A model generated the notes under the pieces. That model was not told the origin of the DNA and searched no databases. It saw only the letters and a program-made list of their open reading frames with translations. A stretch of DNA of 64,000 nt, from positions 44,465,621 through 44,529,620 of the forward strand of contig OZ038391.1 of NCBI GenBank assembly GCA_964036045.1, in the 5' to 3' direction. Below, in pieces: positions 45,371 through 54,598 of this stretch. The DNA comes from Eutreptiella sp. 'Long Island Sound 2002' (Eukaryota; Euglenozoa; Euglenophyceae; Eutreptiales; Eutreptiaceae). Position numbers and translations under genes: made by a program. Each line of letters begins with the position of its first letter. Position 1 is the stretch's first letter.

Positions 45371-45702
45371 ACCAAAGCCGGAGGGACCCGCCAGGGACAA
45401 CCCCATCGCGGGGCCCCGAACGGGTACGACGCGGAGCGCGCCCAGCGCCCTTGCCTCGGCAGGGGCCAGCGGCAGGCACAATGACCCCGTTTCTCGGCCG
45501 GCCTCCACGTGCCCCGCGCAGCCACCCAGTAAAGCCAGGGGCGACAGCCCCCGGGGTGGGGGAAGGCAGCACAGCAACGGAAAAGCTGACCGGAGCACTG
45601 AGGGCGACCGGACCGGACGAGGAGCGGCGCACCGACGCGGGGCCACGAGGCACGCCAGAGAGGCACGCCGCCGGCCACAACCACGGCACGAGGACAGGTG
45701 CC
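45371..45702. other. GC-rich filler between LINE and gypsy sequence
   Basis: At 45371 homology to the other LINE copy stops; at 45703 (TGTCATTGACAGG) homology to gypsy gag begins on the other strand. The 330 bp between have high GC and no match that I can see elsewhere in the window. Confidence 0.5.
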
Positions 45703-45849
45703 AAGGTGTCATTGACAGGTTAGCAGTAGAACAGGGGGGCTGTACCTGCATCAGGTTTAACCTCATTCATGGCATGTAGGTTACCCCTCCCTTTACCACC
45801 TCCCTGGTTGGTGTTAGTGGGATTTTTAGGCCCTTTCCCTTCGCCACGT

Positions 45850-47442
45850 TCAGGGGTAGGGGTACCACCTCGACCCAACTGCTTCTTGAGGAATTTCCTC
45901 TGATCCGGGAGTCCGGGAGTCATTCTCTCTCTCAAGAGCTAGCTCAATCAAGAGGTCCACCAGTTCATCGTACGAGTGGGTCCTGCTCTTCCACTCAGAG
46001 GTGGAGCGGCAATCATCCCACGTACGTTGGGGGATCTTACTCAAGAGCCACAGGTGGGGCTCAGTGGCTCCGTAGAAGCCCAAGTTCATCCTCAAAAACA
46101 AGTACTCCAAGTCGCACACATATTCAGAAATTCGCGCAGCGGATGGAAACTCAGGGAGCATAGGTAGCTCCTCGATGTATGTGCGTACGCTTAGGTCAGT
46201 CTCATAGACTGGGAATGTTTTCTCCAACCTGAGGAGTACCTGTGCCCAGGTAGAACAGGTTTTCACAATCTGTTTCACCTGTTTTTGCAAAAATTTCTTT
46301 TTGCATGAGCGTTTCAGCAGTGAGCATTTGGTGGCCACATCCACATGAGATTGGCCGGTCAGCAAAAGGAACTCTGCAAATTCTTCTGCCCATTCGGGCA
46401 GATTTTTGGGGTCGAACTCCGGCAGGTCCAGCTGGATGTTCGCCTGGGCAATAGGTCTGCCCGTCTTCCCACCCCCCGGAGTTAGGCCTGAAGGCGACAC
46501 GCAGGCAAGAGGTGCCAGGGCTGACAGCCCTCTTTTCTCAATCCCTGTGACAGGCACGTCCTGTAGTTCAGCCATAGGCACTGTCCTGGCACGGGGGTGA
46601 AAGGGGCTGGGGCAGGTGACCTTAGGCAACAGCCTTGAGACCCTTGATCTCTTAAGATCTTCGGCCAGGGTACTCAGTCCGGGAGAGGGGGAGGACAACT
46701 CTGGCCTGGGTAAAGGTTCTGCAATACCCAGTTTCGCCTTAATGGCCTCCGATAGGGCCGTCACATCTGGATCCTCTGATCCAGACACGAGCTTGGCCAG
46801 CAGTTCGGCCGTATGATCCAGGGCACCGTAGGTTGGCCTTGGATGATGATGTTCCTCAACTCAAGTTGGGCCTACTTCGGGAGCCCTTCGGGTTGGACAA
46901 CATGCTCTTGGATACTCGGGGCTCGGTCGTCTTGGCAGGGATGCTGTCTCGGCTCTGTCGGACGGCGGGCCAGAGTGCGCGTAGGACCCTAGGTCTGTAG
47001 GTGGTCTGGATCCATGTACTGCCAATGGCTCCTCTCCATCTTCTCCACGAATGGATTTGTAGTACTCGTCATGGAGGATGTATTCATCCATTTTCTTCCT
47101 TAGTTCCTCATACTCCTCAGGGCCTTCAATCGCTGTTGAGGATGAAGCCGGACAGTTGGATCTGGATACTGAGGCTGCTACACGCCTGTGGAGATGACTG
47201 AAGCTGTCTCCACCGTGGGCCGCTAAGGCTTCGCTGGTGAGGCCTTTTTTTTCTTCTGCCCTTCTGCGTTCTGGATCTCCTTGGGACCCAGATGCGCCAC
47301 TGAAATGTTGTGGAGCTCGGTAAGGTGGTTCACTCATAAGGTGGGCCATGCTGCCCCTTTGCACTTGGACAGTTCTGATGGGCCAGGTCCTGACGCTTGG
47401 CGTGGACATGATGAACTTGTTGTTGAGCTTTGTGTGCTGCAC
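45850..47442 (-). pseudogene. gypsy gag, 5' part (B2)
   Basis: The frame starts at ATG 47442 (193 codons) and resumes at 46788-45850 (312 codons) after a break near 46860. It is better preserved than B1 gag. Landmarks: LPEFDPKNLPEWAEEFAEF, ATKCSLLKRSCKKKF, and WDDCRSTSEWKSRTHS. The zinc knuckle lies beyond the truncation. This copy shows which codons are broken in B1. Confidence 0.8.
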
Positions 47443-47882
47443 TTCTTCTCAGGGTCGGTTCAAAAGGTCACAAGGGACTGTCTCTGCTACCGGAAAGATG
47501 TCCTTGATTTATGCCCTAGATATTTTGATGAAATCCTGCAGGTTTTGTAGTTGAAAACCCAAACCAAAGCAGCAAGTAGAGCAAGAACAGGATGTGGATC
47601 AAATCAATGATTGGTTTAGGAATCCAGTGTAACACAGAAGGGCTGCAGATAGACAAAGCAGGTTTATACACAAAGATTCAATCACAAATGGATAATACAA
47701 AAGATTTTATATGAAAATTGGTCTTACTGTTGCCTCAGAGATAGCATTAGGCACTTCATGTGCACTCCTTTGGGTGAAATGGTGCTGGTTGGGAATGTGG
47801 GGCATAGATGTCAGGACCACACAGAAAATGACTTGGCCAAGCAACTGAATTCAGAAATAGTTACAAAGTAGGACCACAATAA
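47443..47882 (-). repeat. 5' noncoding region of B2, gag-side part
   Basis: It matches 17205-17654. A TATA-type sequence (CATATAAAA, minus strand, near 47710) is conserved with B1. It ends with AATAA, the left target duplication of the inserted transposon. Confidence 0.7.
47878..47882. repeat. left target-site duplication AATAA
   Basis: AATAA stands next to the left inverted repeat; its partner is at 54276-54280. Confidence 0.9.
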
Positions 47883-47911
47883 CTTAGGCGGCTCAAGTTG
47901 CATGGTCAAAA
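47883..47911 (+). repeat. left terminal inverted repeat
   Basis: 29 bp, an exact complement of 54247-54275. It starts CTTAGGCGG and ends GGTCAAAA. Confidence 0.92.
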
Positions 47912-47953
47912 TGCGCCCAAAACTGCCTCTCCACGGCACTGCGAAAAAATAGT

Positions 47954-48381
47954 CCTTTTGGGGGGGACGTAAAACGCAAGAACCAAAAATCCCGTGAGAA
48001 GCAATTAACTGGTCCATTTTCCTTTATTTTCAACAAAACCCACTGCCCGGGAAAAAGATTTATTTCCACCAAATGAACTTCTTTTTTGGGAAAACCACGA
48101 CTTTTTGTTTCCTCTACCATTTATGCTTTGCAAAAAAAACACTTGTGAGCTTTCAATATTCTGGAAAACCAGTTTTTGAAAACCATGTTGCACGCAGCAC
48201 CACAGGAAGCACTTTTTGGTACCACTTCTTTGCGCGAGGCCTCGCGCAAACACCAACACAACAGCGCAATAAAATGCATCACAGAGAAAAATGTGCCGCA
48301 CAAGGTGACAGCATAAAGGTCGTCGAAGAGGAATGCATAGCGCGAGCCCTCGCGCATAATATATCAGAACAAGCGAAGAAA
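47954..48381 (-). other. 3' flank of gene B
   Basis: No gene. Two palindromes (48230, 48338), and an A/T-rich stretch (48005-48140) that could hold the poly(A) signal of gene B. Confidence 0.5.
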
Positions 48382-51166
48382 TTACTCTTTCTTCGGAACA
48401 GTTTGCATCTTAGAACCCATAGCCTTAGCAACGGACGTGTTATCCTTAGGAGGTGGCTTTGCGGGCGCGCTTCTTGGTTGGGACTGACGGCCTGGCTGCT
48501 TGAATGGAGCTCGGGCCCCGGTTTCCTCGCACCTCGGCTTCGCTGCCACTTTCTTCGCTGCCTTGCCCTGGGAGACCTGCGCTTCCTCCTCCTCTTCTTC
48601 CTCGCTCCCCTCCTCTTCATCCCCATCGCTCTCGTCGGATTCTGCACCGGTAACTGACTTCGCTGCCTGAGGCTTGGAGGCAGTCTTCTTCTTCTTGGGG
48701 GCTGGTTCCCCACCAGTAGACTTCCGCTTTGCAGGGGCCAGTGCTTCTGCAGCTTGACCTTTCTCAACAGTCTCTTCCTCCTTCGGCGACAACGCCTCAT
48801 AACCCACCTTGTCATCGCAAACCCAAAGGGGAATACCAAGGTTTGCCCAGTTGGCTTGCTGGTCCCAATCAACAAACGCGTGCAGTTTCGACTCTGGTGT
48901 CAATACATGGTTCAACTGAGTCTGCACTCTGTTGACCCCATCGGAGAGATTGTCGGAGGTAACACCAAGAAGGTACATGCGAGAATCCAGCTCCACGGAC
49001 GCCATCTTGCACACCAGATCCGGCTGATGATCAATGAACACAAACGCAGGCTTGAAGGTCTTATCCTGCTTCAGGTGAAAGAGGTGAGTGTCGAAATACC
49101 ACATAAGCGTCGTTATCGGAAGGTGACCGCCAAATTCAACAGGATCCATCTCCTCTACTTGAGGAGGTCCAAACGTCAGATATTTCGGAATCTGCAATGA
49201 GGGAGAAGTTATTGCGCGAGGCCTCGCGCAAAGAGCGAACGTAATGAGGGAATTATACCTTTCTCGACCAACTATTCGGTGACGCAATCAGCAACCAGCG
49301 AACGTCAAACGTTGTAAGATCCCCTGCAAGCTTCAGTTTGACTGGCCAACTGAAGATGGGAATAAGCAACATGTGGCCAATGCGCGGCGCGTTGAAATCA
49401 TCGTTGAGACGCCTCTCTGTTTCCGTTTCCAGCACGTTGAACATGTTCTCAGCAACAGTTTTGGAGCCGCAGATAAGGGTATCGGCACGCGCCATCTCTT
49501 CATACAGCTAGGCTGGGCACATCGTCTCAGGAGCAAGATGTTCAAATATGTCGCCGTTGATGATAATCAGGTTCTTGTCAATCTCCATGAAGCGCTTCGG
49601 GGGTTCCTGGTTCAACGCTGCAATTCGGGTCGCCTTAACTGTGATAGTCTGACTTGACAATGATGGATCCTGCTGTTCCACTGTCTTGAAGTCACCAGTA
49701 ACGCCAGCAGGTGGGGGGACCACACGGCTCTTGGTAGGCTCTTGACCCAGGAGTTTTTGGACGTTGAGGATTTTCAGGGGGGCGGGTTTGCCTTTCTCTG
49801 CCACCTGCCACAGTGGTGCGCGAATCATGGATTTCCATGCCGGCCATGGACCGCGACTTTTGCCTTCAGACCCACGCCAATAGCCCCATGTACCAAGAGT
49901 CACCTTCAGGGCAGACCTTCCAAGTGCAGCAACCTCTTTGCGGGTCCGCATGTCTTTGGCTAAACAACAGAAATGGAGAAAGTGCGGCGCACTGATGCAG
50001 AAATGGAACCCAAGTCGCGTCGAGGGTACACACTGCTCTCAGGTCGAACGTACTGGCCGTTGTGCGGGTGGTCAAGATGCATTGAGACCCACTGCTCAAG
50101 GATGATGTCGTCAAACGAATTCTGCAAGGATTTAAGGGTTGTTTTTTCTTCCTGCATCACTTCTGCCACTTTGTTGTAGAATTCGGGCAAGAGGATCCCG
50201 TCCAGTTTCTTCAGCGCGTTCTTCGTGACTTTCTCCCCTTTGTCGTGGAACTTCTGCAGACCTTTCACAGCTTCCGGCCAGCATAGTAGGCAAACGTCAT
50301 AAAATCTTTCCACAATTGATACGTTTTGTCCTGACAATGACAACGTTATGCGCGAGGCCTCGCGCAACGAAGAGCGCCGAAACAACGATTAATGAACATA
50401 CGAATTGACCAGGTTGCTTCAGTTCAGCGGTTGGAACCAGGGCACTCATCTGCACAGCATCCACAATGGCGATCTTGAGATTGCTGTACGTGTCAGGTAG
50501 GCCTCGCCGCCGCTGATCTTCAACACATCGAATCAAGTTATTTGCTGCCTCATACAGCGGAATTGGCTCAACGTCTTGTGCGCTTCCTTGTGCTTGTCCC
50601 GCCAGCTTTGCACGGAAGGCCCACGGTGTCGTAGGCTTTAGAATATCGGCGATGCATGTAGTATGCCAGTGCTGCAGATCTAGACACGCGGTACGTCGCT
50701 TCTCCCGAATCTTCGCAACCGCTTCCACGCTGTGCTGTCCAGATACACACCAATAATCGCCATCTGCAATATGAGACACGTCTTTGCGCGAGGGCTCGCG
50801 CAACGAGAAGAGCGAAAAGTCGGTTGGTAACATACTATTATCTTCCCACAGAACCACGTGTAATGGGCCTGTTGGCGATGCTGCTTCGAGTGACTCAATA
50901 CGCTTCTGCAGTAACTTCGCATCTCTCCGTCTGATCTGCCCCTTCGTCTTCTCCTGGTCGATTCTCACGTTGTCGAGCTCAACCTCCACCTGCCTCCCGT
51001 CCAGTTTCAGGTGGTCCTCGATGTCAGTACCCAAGGTTAAGCCAGGATCTGGTGTTTCCTTCTTCTTACGCCCCTTCTTTGGTGTTCCAGCCTCCGATCC
51101 TGAGGTCCCAGGGTCATAGTCGGTATCTTCTCCTTCCTCGGCTGTTTTTTCGGCGTGGCTTGCCAT
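48382..51166 (-). CDS. spliced gene with ParB/Srx-like domain (gene B of the transposon)
   Basis: The start is ATG 51166, followed by an acidic and Lys-rich N-terminus (KKGRKKKETPDPG). After a basic helical segment comes a ParB/Srx-like core: LHVVLWEDN, then across intron 1 NGDYWCVSGQHSVEAVAKI, where GQHS stands for the GQHR box of ParB. Three short introns (50764-50835, 50331-50401, 49192-49258) each hold the palindrome. The middle (FHDKGEKVTKNALKKLDG; INGDIFEHLAPETM) is less clear; the last piece faintly recalls the start of N4/N6 DNA methyltransferases that often follow ParB domains, but no DPPY box is seen. The tail is acidic, then basic (PKKKKTAS, possible nuclear signal), and stops at TAA 48382-48384. 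Odd points: an in-frame TAG at 49508-49510, a frame change near 49960, and a phase problem at intron 2. This copy may be damaged, or my exon model is incomplete there. Confidence 0.6.
49192..49258 (-). other. intron 3 of gene B with palindrome
   Basis: 67 bp, GTATAATTCC to CATTGCAG. Splicing joins SPNSWSRK to IPKYLTF in phase. The palindrome is at 49212-49231. All three introns share CGCTCTT just before the palindrome on the minus strand. Confidence 0.75.
50331..50401 (-). other. intron 2 of gene B with palindrome
   Basis: About 71 bp, GTATGTTCAT to ATTGTCAG. The palindrome is at 50348-50367. With this donor the next exon enters a frame that stops early; using the GT a few bases upstream would enter the long open frame (CLLCWPEAVKGLQKF). 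The donor choice is not settled. Confidence 0.55.
50764..50835 (-). other. intron 1 of gene B with palindrome
   Basis: 72 bp, GTATGTTACC to ATATTGCAG. It has a length divisible by three and no stop, so the unspliced frame stays open; splicing joins LWEDN to NGDYW and restores the ParB motif. The palindrome copy (50784-50803, one mismatch) is in its centre. Confidence 0.75.
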
Positions 51167-51402
51167 TCTGCGATAAGAAGAAAGCCTGTATTGAAGGAAA
51201 CCATAACATTAAAAATGGGTAAAATCGTCGTCGATAATGCATATGTGGGGTGCTTTTAGCGAATACGAGTACAGTATGGTTGAGAATGCAAGACTGAAGG
51301 GGCACGCCACTGTTTTTGACTGACAACCTTGCGTGAGGCCTCGCGCAAGAGAGGGGGTGTACTAACCTGTTGTTTCATGCTGTTTGCGCGAGGCCTCGCG
51401 CA

Positions 51403-53387
51403 TCACTGCATGTTACCCAATCTTCTTCGAACGTTTCGCAGCGTGTCAGCCTCTCTCTGTTCCTCCAACACACTGCGTTGGGGGATCAGCTCCGACAGTT
51501 TTCGCTTGAAACCAGCCTTAAGTGGCCCATGCTGTGTTAGCACCAACAACACAGACACAAGGACTTGTTTGTAGTGGTTAGAACCCTTTGGAATTAGAAG
51601 AGACGGTGGAAAGTTAGGTACACCCCTGCGCGGCCAATGCGCCTGAATTGCACAAGTAGGTTCAGCACACCACCTAACCCAAGGCACATATACACGCTCT
51701 GCGTTCAACTAAGCAGTTAACCGCTGACGCACGGAATTGACAAAGGAATTGGGGATTTTACAGACGTTCACCCTGTGACCTTCTTTGCGGATAGTGATGA
51801 GCTGATACAGATCGTCAACATCTTCAATGGTTACTGCACCTCTGTTCTGGCCCTTCTTTGTCACAAGGCTGTAAGCAGACTTTCGCAAAATTCCTCGGCA
51901 AAAGCCTGTCCAGGCATGGCTGAGTGCCACGCAGTGTGGCACAATAGCGCAGTTGCAACAGTGCGTTCGTATTTTAAAAGTGTGTCCCCCATGTTCAAAC
52001 GGTCTAACAGACACATAACAATCTGCAATCCCTCAGAAGCAAAAACACCCGTGTTGGCTGTCTCCCCAGCCCAATTGCACTGCCTAACGAGGTGTCCCAG
52101 GTACAGTAACATGGGACAGTATTGTGTTAACAGAACCTGCATGGCCTTACACACAGCGTAACGAAGGCGACTTCGCCAATTTGCAGGACGTGCCAGCTCA
52201 AGGGAACGACATTTTCGGTTAAGGCGCCGTATGTGGAGGCCCATACCCAACAGCAGTGCACCAACAGTTATCTCCATTGTAATCAGCTTGGGAAAACAGG
52301 GGACTGTGTCACCGCTGCGCAACAAACCCTTACGGAAAAAAGTCACGATCGGCCAAAATGAGCGAAACGTTTGTGTAACGAAAAATTTGTACGCGTGCCA
52401 GAAACCATATAATATAGGGTGTGAACGCAAAAAAAGCCGGACGTTGCAACCCGTTGTTTTTTCACCGTACATCATCTTACAAATGCGGTAATGGATGTTC
52501 TCATCACATAAGACAGGGACAACTGGTCGGCTGTGCTGCGCCAAGTCCCCAGTAAATTGCAATAGGTTAGAAAGCGATAGGTTGCCGCTTATCTTTTCTT
52601 TGCTTAGACAAAGGGGTCGCCAATGTGGTCTCTTGGCAGGTACAGGGCGAATAATGTCAAGCGGTGCCCTAATGTTTCGCACAACAGGTCGCGTGCTTGC
52701 AAATCCTAGATCCTGCAGGATACGTGCAAACGTTCCCTCGGTGTTTCCTAGCATGCGTGCAACAATAGGAACACGCCGTTCAAGGTCTTCCAGGCTAGGA
52801 TGACCATGCCAGTAGCGCAGTGCATCCTTGAGTAGCAACACAGCCAACGATGTTGCGTTCAGGCTTTTGTCGTTTTTGTTAGGATTTGTGGTAAACTGTT
52901 TGTTGTACCAGTTGTCCATCCACCACACAACCCACTGTTGGTAAATTTTGTCCCATGTAGTCTGTAACCTGACTACGGCCTTCTCCTTCAACGAAGGTGC
53001 GCTGTATCGCGCCAGACCTGACCTTGCTAAAATGCGACGCTGCGCCCTACTTCCCTCTACCGCAACAACTGACTTCGGTTTTCCCTGGTATGGAACTGCG
53101 CGGTGGCGCATCAGCAAATAGAGGCGCCGGGCCTCCTCTATCAAAACACCAACCCATCTCTCCCCTTCTGCCGCAATCGCCTTTTCAACGCTGCAACGTG
53201 TCCGTTCATTTTTGCGCAGACGCAGAAAAAACACAAACAACAATCGCGCGCCCTCGTCCCCCTGTTTTAGCCCTTCCCACAGTTCTTCTGCCGTGTGGTA
53301 CGGCGGTTCCTCTGAGCAAACATCGCGGAAAACTCCGGATGCTGCGGCCACTGTCTTCTCAAGGTCCACCTCTTTTCGCAGGGGCAT
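51403..53387 (-). CDS. unknown large protein, candidate transposase (gene A of the transposon)
   Basis: ATG 53387 opens 508 codons to 51861. Two further open pieces follow in another frame: 51709-52014, ending in a TAG, and then 51403-51708; both look protein-like (GAVTIEDVDDLYQLI; LKAGFKRKLSELIPQR). A frameshift near 51885 or an unrecognised intron would join them. There is a basic N-terminal half (SRAQRRILARSGLARY), a striking aromatic stretch (WVVWWMDNWYNKQFTTNPNK), then a region with hydrophobic segments. I cannot find a DDE/D or tyrosine-recombinase triad. As the largest gene of a complete transposon it is the candidate transposase; that is inference from position only. The last piece ends beside palindrome 51384-51403. 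Confidence 0.55.
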
Positions 53388-54194
53388 TGTTGCTGTAAAG
53401 AATAATTGCGTAACTGTATCTGCGTAAAAATCGCTGTTTGAAAAACTTTCTTGATTTGAAACATCAATCTGTCACTCAGTTTTCGCGCGACCGATTATTC
53501 TGTGATTCGCTTGTCGCATGCACCATTTTCGGTTACCTCTAACTGTCTGGTGATCCCACATTTCACTAGTTAATCCTGATTGTGGTACCCAGTTGCGGCG
53601 CGCTTCCATCGCTGTTGGGCAGTGAAGTCCGCGGTGACCACAGTATGAAAACCGGAGATGCCGGCGGGACCTTTATGGGCGCCCATGCAGCAGCGCCGCA
53701 TCAAGGGAACGTACATACTGTGTAGTTGGTTGATCTGTCCAATTTTGGCTTTTATGAACGCTTGTGACCCCTATTGCGCGAGGCCTCGCGCAATGATAAC
53801 CGAAACTTTAATGTTTTTCATGCGCCGTTCCATGCGCGAGGCCTCGCGCTTGAAACTGCAGTTGGTTCCGGAACATTTATGCTTTTCAAGATTCTTGGGT
53901 TCACCATTGTTGCAGTTTATTCGTTAATAGATCTACCTCTATCACGCAATCCTGATAATGGTACCAAGTTACGTGTACAAATACGACAGCGTTCCATTTT
54001 TCGACAACCTGCCTAATGCGTTGTGCTGTAGCACGTTAATCTGACACAAATGAACGTCTTTGCGCGAGGCCTCGCGCAAAGAATGGCCACCAAACAATAC
54101 TTTTCCCTGTCTCGCCCATGGGACACATCATTCTTATAGAAATATTGAATCCACCATACTTGTTTGCGACGCTTTTCAAATATCCATCACAACA
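53388..54194 (-). promoter_or_regulatory. upstream region of gene A
   Basis: An 800-bp stretch between the start of gene A and the right inverted repeat, without a convincing gene. It contains three palindromes (53774, 53832, 54060), two of them only 38 bp apart. It is the natural place for a promoter and for binding sites of an element-encoded protein. Confidence 0.4.
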
Positions 54195-54246
54195 ACTATT
54201 TTTCGCTGCCTTTGGAAACCTGTCATTTTCCTACGTTTTCCTTCGT

Positions 54247-54275
54247 TTTTGACCATGCAACTTGAGCCGCCTAAG
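54247..54275 (-). repeat. right terminal inverted repeat
   Basis: 29 bp, an exact complement of 47883-47911. It ends CCGCCTAAG. Confidence 0.92.
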
Positions 54276-54280
54276 AATAA
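54276..54280. repeat. right target-site duplication AATAA
   Basis: AATAA is followed by GTGGTAGAAAC, as in the empty site 17650-17665. Confidence 0.9.
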
Positions 54281-54598
54281 GTGGTAGAAACAATTGAGTA
54301 TAGGGGTCTTGGGGTGGGAGACTACTAGGCTTAACCTTCAAGGCCTAAAGCATGAAGTGCCTATTTTATTTCGGTATATCCTCCATGAAGGAAGGTACCT
54401 CCGCTCAGTTGAGTGGTAGGGGTAAACTTCATGGGGGGCTAGGGTCACAACCCTAGTTACTCTGAGAAAGTGTACTTTAGGCAACAAAAGAGAGATAAAA
54501 ACACTTAAGTTTGTCTTAGCATCAACAAAAGGATTTTAAGGAAGGCTTGGCTTGGATCAAGCCCTCCAAGAAAGAGATGGCAGTGACTTTTTCTTACT
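54281..54598 (-). repeat. 5' noncoding region of B2, distal part
   Basis: It matches 17655-17973, closely by eye. It ends with TTCTTACT at 54598, where the YR element begins. Confidence 0.75.

Larger units (their letters stand above)
48230..54079. repeat. dispersed 20-bp palindrome, ten copies within the transposon
   Basis: Consensus TTGCGCGAGGCCTCGCGCAA. Copies at 48230-48249, 48338-48357, 49212-49231, 50348-50367, 50784-50803, 51331-51350, 51384-51403, 53774-53793, 53832-53851 and 54060-54079. The core GCGCGAGGCCTCGCGC is exact in seven; three have one core change (48338, 50784, 51331). The copy at 54060 extends to a 24-bp perfect palindrome. Three lie in introns of gene B, two at its 3' side, two between the genes, three upstream of gene A. 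None interrupts a coding exon that I can identify, and I see none in the other 57 kb. Confidence 0.9.
47883..54275 (-). mobile_element. complete 6393-bp DNA transposon, unassigned family
   Basis: Both ends carry a 29-bp perfect inverted repeat beginning CTTAGGCGGCTCAAGTTGCA (47883-47911 and 54247-54275). Imperfect similarity extends to about 47953 and 54195 (GCGAAAAA-TAGT). The 5-bp AATAA stands on both sides (47878-47882, 54276-54280). Element B1 has one AATAA at the same place (17650-17654) with matching flanks, which proves the insertion and its limits. Inside are two gene regions on the minus strand and ten copies of a 20-bp palindrome. The 5-bp A/T-rich duplication and the CTTAGG end do not let me place it in a named superfamily. 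Confidence 0.92.
45703..54598 (-). mobile_element. gypsy element B2, 5' part, split by a DNA transposon
   Basis: Gag (45850-47442) and the 5' noncoding region (47443-47882, continuing at 54276-54598) match B1 (15490-17973). The element is cut within gag on the left at 45703. The 6393-bp insertion at 47883-54275 divides the 5' noncoding region. Pol is absent. Confidence 0.85.

Noticed and set aside
49508-49700. Functional DNA methyltransferase in gene B
   Set aside because: Only a faint INGD-type start is visible; no DPPY-type catalytic box and no clear SAM-binding motif in order. Mentioned as a possibility only.
47883-54275. Maverick/Polinton or virus-derived element
   Set aside because: No DNA polymerase B, capsid or packaging ATPase frame is seen. 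It is only 6.4 kb, with 29-bp ends and a 5-bp duplication.
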